From assembly GCA_964596405.1 (NCBI GenBank), contig CAZQSS010000019.1, forward strand, positions 1-16,912: a DNA stretch of 16,912 nt. Reading direction: 5' to 3'. Made by a program: the position numbers and the translations under genes. Position 1 is the first letter of the stretch. Each line of letters begins with the position of its first letter. Of this stretch, positions 13,338 to 16,912 are shown one piece after another. The notes under the pieces are model-generated. The model saw nothing but the letters and a program-made list of their open reading frames with translations. It ran no database searches and was not told the DNA's origin. Source of the stretch: CAZQSS01 sp964596405 (GTDB taxonomy: Bacteria; Patescibacteriota; Patescibacteriia; Magasanikbacterales; UBA10003).

Positions 13338-14765
13338 ATGAAAAAGTCTGAAATAATCTTAACTACCGTCTCCTTGCCGTTAGATTTTTTAATGCTGATA
13401 CTCGCCGGTTTTTTGGCCTATTTTTTGCGTTTTTCATCATTTTTTGTCCGGATCAAGCCGGTAATTTTTAATCTTTCATTTCAGGTCTACTGGCCCTTGA
13501 TGGTGGCAGTCGCGGTGGGCTGGCTAATCCTGTTTATTGTCTCCGGTCTTTACAGCGTCAACGCTAATCGCCGGCTTTTGGCCGAATTGGCCCGCGTTTT
13601 TTTTGCCTGCTCTACCGGTTTGGCGGCTATAACCATTTTTATTTTTTTCCGAGGCGAGCTGTTTAATTCCCGTTTTATTGTTTTGGCCGGTTGGGCGCTG
13701 GCCGTGGTTTTAGTGAGTGGGGAGAGAATTATTTTGAGAATTATCAAAAATGTTTTGTATCGCGCGGGCGCGGGGGTCAGAAAAATTGTGATTGTGGGCG
13801 AGGGGCATGTGGCGCAGATTTTGCGTCAAACTTTAACCGAGCGGCGGGGTTTTGGTTATGTGGTGGTGGGGCAATTTTCTCATTTTGATGAAGAAGCAAA
13901 AAAGCAAATTGAACGGCTGGCTCAAGCTGGCAACGCGGATCAGATTTTGCTGACCAATCCCAAAAGCGACGAAGCCGAAGCTCTGGCCATTATTGATTTT
14001 TGCGAGGCTAATCATTTGAATTTTAAATTTTCCGCCGATCTTTTCTCAACTTATGTCACCAATATGGAAGTGACGGCCATTGCCGGCATTCCGATTGTGG
14101 AATGGCAAAAAACGCGCCTGCAAGCATGGGGCCGCGTTATAAAAAGATTGGTTGATTTGGTGGGCGCTGTTATTTTGATAATTTTAACCGGTCCTCTCCT
14201 GCTCATCACCGCTTTGGCGGTTTGGCTTGAAAGCGGCCGGCCGATAATTTATAAAAACGAACGGGTGGGAGTGAAAGATAAGCATTTTTTTGTCTATAAG
14301 TTTCGTTCCATGAAGCGGGAGTTTTGTACCGGTCCGCAGTTTGGCGACAATGTTCAAGCTAGTGAAAAAGAAAATGAACTGATTGCCACGCAAAATTCTA
14401 AACAGGGTCCGGTTTATAAAATAAAAGATGACCCGCGGGTAACAAAAGTGGGGCGAATAATTCGTCGCGCAAGTTTGGATGAGTTGCCGCAATTTTTTAA
14501 TGTTTTAAAAGGCGAGATGAGTTTGGTGGGGCCGCGGCCGCACCAGCCGCGCGAGGTGGCCCATTACGCCAAACGCCAGCATCGGGTATTGAACATCAAG
14601 CCGGGGGTGACCGGCTTGGCGCAAATTTCCGGCCGGAGCGATTTGGAGTTTGACGAAGAGGCGCGTTTGGATATTTTTTATATTGAACACTGGTCGCCGC
14701 TCATTGATTTAATTATTTTGATTAAAACACCGTTCATACTGTTCAAACCGCGTAAGGCGCTATAA
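13338..14765 (+). CDS. polyprenyl-phosphate sugar-1-phosphate transferase (WbaP/WcaJ type)
   Basis: This 475-residue protein transfers a sugar-1-phosphate from a nucleotide sugar to a polyprenyl phosphate at the membrane, starting a surface glycan. Four or five N-terminal hydrophobic helices (about 8-32, 50-72, 85-105, 112-128) precede a Rossmann-like domain with VIVGEGHVAQIL at about 151-162. The catalytic bacterial sugar transferase domain starts at K269 (KRLVDLVGAV) with a re-entrant hydrophobic segment. It carries NERVG, YKFRSM, the catalytic Asp-Glu pair D381-E382 in SLDELPQ, then MSLVGPRP and KPGVTGLAQISGR. Full length and all motifs are present. The sugar cannot be told from sequence. 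A glycosyltransferase gene follows after a 101-bp repeat-filled gap. Confidence 0.93.
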   Translation: MKKSEIILTTVSLPLDFLMLILAGFLAYFLRFSSFFVRIKPVIFNLSFQVYWPLMVAVAVGWLILFIVSGLYSVNANRRLLAELARVFFACSTGLAAITIFIFFRGELFNSRFIVLAGWALAVVLVSGERIILRIIKNVLYRAGAGVRKIVIVGEGHVAQILRQTLTERRGFGYVVVGQFSHFDEEAKKQIERLAQAGNADQILLTNPKSDEAEALAIIDFCEANHLNFKFSADLFSTYVTNMEVTAIAGIPIVEWQKTRLQAWGRVIKRLVDLVGAVILIILTGPLLLITALAVWLESGRPIIYKNERVGVKDKHFFVYKFRSMKREFCTGPQFGDNVQASEKENELIATQNSKQGPVYKIKDDPRVTKVGRIIRRASLDELPQFFNVLKGEMSLVGPRPHQPREVAHYAKRQHRVLNIKPGVTGLAQISGRSDLEFDEEARLDIFYIEHWSPLIDLIILIKTPFILFKPRKAL

Positions 14766-14770
14766 AAATT

Positions 14771-14854
14771 AAATCCTAAATCCGAAATTCGAAACGATTT
14801 AGAATTTAGGAAATTTGGATTTTGATATTGTTTCGAATTTCGGATTTAGAATTT
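14771..14854. repeat. 25-bp inverted repeat filling the intergenic gap
   Basis: The left arm (14771-14795) and right arm (14830-14854) match at 24 of 25 positions, including a perfect 20-bp core (CTAAATCCGAAATTCGAAAC). The 34-bp loop also contains ATTTAG/CTAAAT-like pieces. It occupies nearly all the space between the two glycan genes and could act as an attenuator, terminator or mRNA-stabilising hairpin. Confidence 0.85.
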
Positions 14855-14866
14855 AGAGTTTAAATT

Positions 14867-16015
14867 ATGAAAGTGGCTTTAGTTCACGACTATTTATCCC
14901 AAGATGGGGGAGCCGAAAGAGTTTTAAAAGCGTTTCAGGAGCTATATCCGGCGGCCCCGACCTTTGTTTTATTTTACGATAAAAATAAAATCCCGGCGCA
15001 TTTTTTTAAAGGCGAAGTGCGGCCGACTTTTTTGCATTTTTTGCCCGGCATTCGCAGTCATTATCGCTGGTATCTGTCTTTGATGCCGTTTGCCACCGAG
15101 CGCCACGATCTGGGAGAGTTTGATTTGGTTCTCTCTTCCACCAGCGCTTTTGCCAAAGGAGTTCTCACGTCGCCCACCGCCCTGCACCTTTCTTATTGCC
15201 ACACGCCCACGCGCTATCTTTGGACGGACACCCACAGTTATGTTGAAGAATTAAATACCAATCGACTTATAAAATCATTTTTGCCGCCGCTGATTTCCCG
15301 TTTGCGCCTGTGGGACAAAATGAGCGCCGACCGCGTGGATTATTTTATCGCCAATTCCGAAAACGTGCGCGGTCGCATTCAAAAATTTTATCGCCGCGAT
15401 TCCGAAGTTATTCCGCCGCCGGTGGATACGCATCTTTTCAAAGTGGCTGACCTGCCTGCCGGACAGGCAGGTCAGATTAGTGATTATTATTTAACCGGCG
15501 GGCGCTTGGTGCCGTACAAAAGGTTTGATTTGACAATTAAAGTTTTTAATCGGCTGGGTTATCCGTTAAAAATTTTTGGCACGGGGCCGGACGAAGGGCG
15601 CTTGCGGTCGCTGGCCAAAGCCAACATTGAATTTGTCGGGCCGGTCGCCGATGAGGCCAAGGCGGACTTGTATAGCCGGGCAATCGCTTTTATTCATCCG
15701 CAGTTTGAAGATTTTGGCATTACGGCCGTGGAATCCATGGCCGCCGGCCGGCCGGTGATCGCCTATGCCGCCGGCGGCGCGCTTGAGACGGTGGTTGAAG
15801 ATGTGACCGGGAAATTTTTTACCGAACAGACCTGGGAGAGCTTGCTGGATACGGTTTTAAATTTTGAACCCCAGCAGTTTGATCCCTACAAGATTAGCGA
15901 ATATGCCCGGCAATTTAGCGTGGATAATTTCAAAAAAAGAATCACCGAATACGTGGTTGGTCGGTACGAGGATTTTAAAAAAGGCTGGCGCCAGCCTACC
16001 TTGACAAAACTGTGA
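14867..16015 (+). CDS. family 4 glycosyltransferase (GT-B fold)
   Basis: This 382-residue cytoplasmic or membrane-associated enzyme likely extends the lipid-linked glycan started by the upstream gene. The N-terminal Rossmann domain begins MKVALVHDYLSQDGGAERVL, the retaining GT4 start with a glycine-rich acceptor loop. The donor-binding domain has GGRLVPYKRFDL (R213 and K218 as phosphate contacts), FGTGPDEGRL, and the E-x7-E motif EDFGITAVE (E281, E289) followed by SMAAGRPVIAY. Residues 196-202 (LPAGQAG) come from a palindromic repeat and lie between the two domains. Similarity to WbaZ-type mannosyltransferases is suggested, but the sugar is not certain. The next promoter begins inside its last codons. 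Confidence 0.92.
   Translation: MKVALVHDYLSQDGGAERVLKAFQELYPAAPTFVLFYDKNKIPAHFFKGEVRPTFLHFLPGIRSHYRWYLSLMPFATERHDLGEFDLVLSSTSAFAKGVLTSPTALHLSYCHTPTRYLWTDTHSYVEELNTNRLIKSFLPPLISRLRLWDKMSADRVDYFIANSENVRGRIQKFYRRDSEVIPPPVDTHLFKVADLPAGQAGQISDYYLTGGRLVPYKRFDLTIKVFNRLGYPLKIFGTGPDEGRLRSLAKANIEFVGPVADEAKADLYSRAIAFIHPQFEDFGITAVESMAAGRPVIAYAAGGALETVVEDVTGKFFTEQTWESLLDTVLNFEPQQFDPYKISEYARQFSVDNFKKRITEYVVGRYEDFKKGWRQPTLTKL
15447..15475. repeat. perfect palindrome inserted in the glycosyltransferase gene
   Basis: CTGACCTGCCTG and CAGGCAGGTCAG form a perfect 12-bp stem around CCGGA. It is read in frame as LPAGQAG at the hinge between the two Rossmann domains. Its CCTGCCTG/CAGGCAGG arms resemble the element in rnpB (12852-12876). 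Confidence 0.85.
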
Positions 16016-16029
16016 TTTTGTGCTATACT
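16001..16029 (+). promoter_or_regulatory. consensus promoter of the last gene
   Basis: TTGACA (16001-16006) and the extended -10 TGCTATACT (hexamer 16024-16029) are separated by 17 bp. The -35 overlaps the final codons of the glycosyltransferase. Transcription should start near 16036, leaving a leader of about 140 bases. This gene is therefore probably its own transcription unit. Confidence 0.88.
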
Positions 16030-16055
16030 ATTTTGATGTTCTTTACAATATCTTT

Positions 16056-16134
16056 AATGAGAGGAAATTGTTGCAAGTTAAGCTTAATTTGTAGTAATCT
16101 CCTCTCATTTTGAGAGGAACTCTGGCCCGGAGTT
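16056..16134 (+). promoter_or_regulatory. structured 5' leader with mutually exclusive hairpins
   Basis: AATGAGAGGA (16056-16065) can pair over 10 bp with TCCTCTCATT (16100-16109). The same second segment can instead pair with TGAGAGGA (16111-16118) around a TTT loop as an 8-bp local hairpin. Both cannot form together. Another hairpin, AACTC/GAGTT (16118-16134), follows. This is the layout of an attenuator, riboswitch or protein-binding leader. I do not recognise a known class, and no terminator T-run is seen before the gene. Confidence 0.5.
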
Positions 16135-16167
16135 AGGGCAAAACTTTTGGGCGATAAAATGCCTAAA

Positions 16168-16172
16168 GGAGG
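16168..16172 (+). promoter_or_regulatory. strong ribosome binding site
   Basis: AGGAGG within AAAGGAGGAAGTC precedes the ATG at 16178 at a good spacing. It is the clearest Shine-Dalgarno sequence in the window and fixes the start. An upstream ATG at 16147 opens an unrelated short frame that overlaps the gene. Confidence 0.8.
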
Positions 16173-16177
16173 AAGTC

Positions 16178-16900
16178 ATGAGCAATCCGTTGGAAGATGT
16201 GAAGGGTTATACTTTGGGTCAGCTCGCTGCTTTTGTTCGAAAGGCGGGCGGTCCAAAGGTGATGGATGCTGTCCTCAAAGACGAGAAACGGATTTTGGTG
16301 GAAGATATTGTCGCCACGTCCGCCACTCCCGGTCGTCTGATTGACATCTCCGACCAAGTGGAACTCCTCATCAAAGCCGGCTATCACGAGGCCGCTGGTC
16401 TGTCCGCCTCGGCCTATCGCCAGCTCTGGCCCAAGACCGTGGTCCAGCCGTTGGAGTATCTCGGTCGGTTTGATGAGGTTCTCCTCGTGGACCGCACCAT
16501 CGCCAAGTTCGAGCACGTGAACCGCGGTAACATCTACACCTGGGTCAACCCCGCTGATTGCACTAACCTGGCACCAGTGGTCGCCGCGTCGCGGTACATC
16601 GCTTTCGTCCAGCTGGGCAAGAAAAATCTCGGCCGCCCGGTCGAGGACTGCACCAAGACCTTTGCCTCGGACGAGGTCGGCCTGGTTACGGTAGAAGGCT
16701 TGCACCTGCCGGTTCAGCACGCGGACTATCTGCGTAATTACGCGGTAGACCTCGCCGGCTCGCGTTGTGGGTCGGTGCGCGCGCCTTGCGTCGGCTGGTT
16801 TGGCAGCGATCAGCCGCACTTCCGTGCCGGCGACGTGCGCTACGGCGATCCGGGCTGCGGTTCGGCCTCTCGCGGGAGTGCCATTATCACTGTCCCCTGA
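16178..16900 (+). CDS. Cys-containing protein of unknown function
   Basis: This 240-residue protein has no signal peptide or membrane helix. The N-terminal part (MSNPLEDVKGYTLGQLAAFVRKAGG...) is helical. The middle is mixed (FDEVLLVDRTIAKFEHV; SRYIAFVQLGKKN). The C-terminal end carries a Cys/Gly/Trp/Asp-rich signature (SRCGSVRAPCVGWFGSDQP, GDVRYGDPGCGSASRG). I believe similar endings recur in hypothetical proteins of CPR genomes, but this is recollection and not a match I can show. Codons are visibly richer in C- and G-ending forms (GCC, CTC, GAC, CTG) than in neighbouring genes. The strong promoter, structured leader and strong ribosome site suggest high or controlled expression. Confidence 0.7.
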   Translation: MSNPLEDVKGYTLGQLAAFVRKAGGPKVMDAVLKDEKRILVEDIVATSATPGRLIDISDQVELLIKAGYHEAAGLSASAYRQLWPKTVVQPLEYLGRFDEVLLVDRTIAKFEHVNRGNIYTWVNPADCTNLAPVVAASRYIAFVQLGKKNLGRPVEDCTKTFASDEVGLVTVEGLHLPVQHADYLRNYAVDLAGSRCGSVRAPCVGWFGSDQPHFRAGDVRYGDPGCGSASRGSAIITVP

Positions 16901-16912
16901 AACTCTCTGCCC

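Noticed and set aside
16163..16819. Long open frame on the minus strand opposite the last gene
   Set aside because: It lies wholly antisense to a gene with a consensus promoter and strong ribosome site. Its openness follows from the GC-rich codons of the sense gene.
1..16912. Recoded UGA as in Gracilibacteria or Absconditabacteria
   Set aside because: Several genes end cleanly at TGA (for example 6078, 7206, 16015 and 16900) with correct family lengths and no in-frame continuation needed.

Overview
The window looks like a chromosome segment of a Candidatus Patescibacteria (CPR) bacterium, most likely Parcubacteria-like. This is an inference from four things: a didermic-style type IV pilus set in a compact genome, an orphan PaaX/Cas2-like protein, very large secreted surface proteins with lamin-tail domains, and short palindromic repeats inserted in frame in genes and even in a structural RNA. 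TGA, TAA and TAG all work as ordinary stops, so there is no sign of UGA recoding.

Layout. Bases 1-742 hold no convincing gene. They contain a cluster of perfect and degenerate palindromes, a 16-bp tandem duplication, and a large inverted repeat interrupted by a 10-N assembly gap. Next come a small membrane/winged-helix/Cas2-like protein (743-1297), a repeat-rich intergenic stretch with a consensus DnaA box, a small membrane-anchored protein (1484-1999), and a 1357-residue secreted protein (2005-6078). The last joins a zinc-phospholipase C/P1-nuclease-like domain, a repeat-built proline-rich linker, Ig/FnIII-like domains, a lamin-tail domain and a beta-helix.

A type IV pilus alignment operon follows: pilM, pilN, pilO, an unrecognised small membrane protein, and a THUMP/TRM11-like RNA methyltransferase (6109-9846). 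Its promoter lies so close to the first ATG that the transcript should be leaderless. The operon ends in a 46-bp perfect palindrome that should terminate transcription in both directions. The convergent pilB-pilC operon (12699-9876, minus strand) supplies the assembly ATPase and platform protein. Upstream of pilB, on the same strand, lies the RNase P RNA gene rnpB, with a consensus promoter and a terminator. Facing away from rnpB are a polyprenyl-phosphate sugar-1-phosphate transferase (13338-14765) and a family 4 glycosyltransferase (14867-16015), likely the first steps of a surface glycan. The window ends with a Cys-containing protein of unknown function (16178-16900). It has a consensus promoter, a structured leader with competing hairpins, and a strong Shine-Dalgarno sequence.

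The genes converge on the cell surface: pilus assembly, glycan synthesis and a large exported protein. The most unusual theme is the density and placement of palindromic repeats: in the surface-protein linker, in the hinge of the glycosyltransferase, in the methyltransferase, in RNase P RNA, at a gene start and in the intergenic regions.
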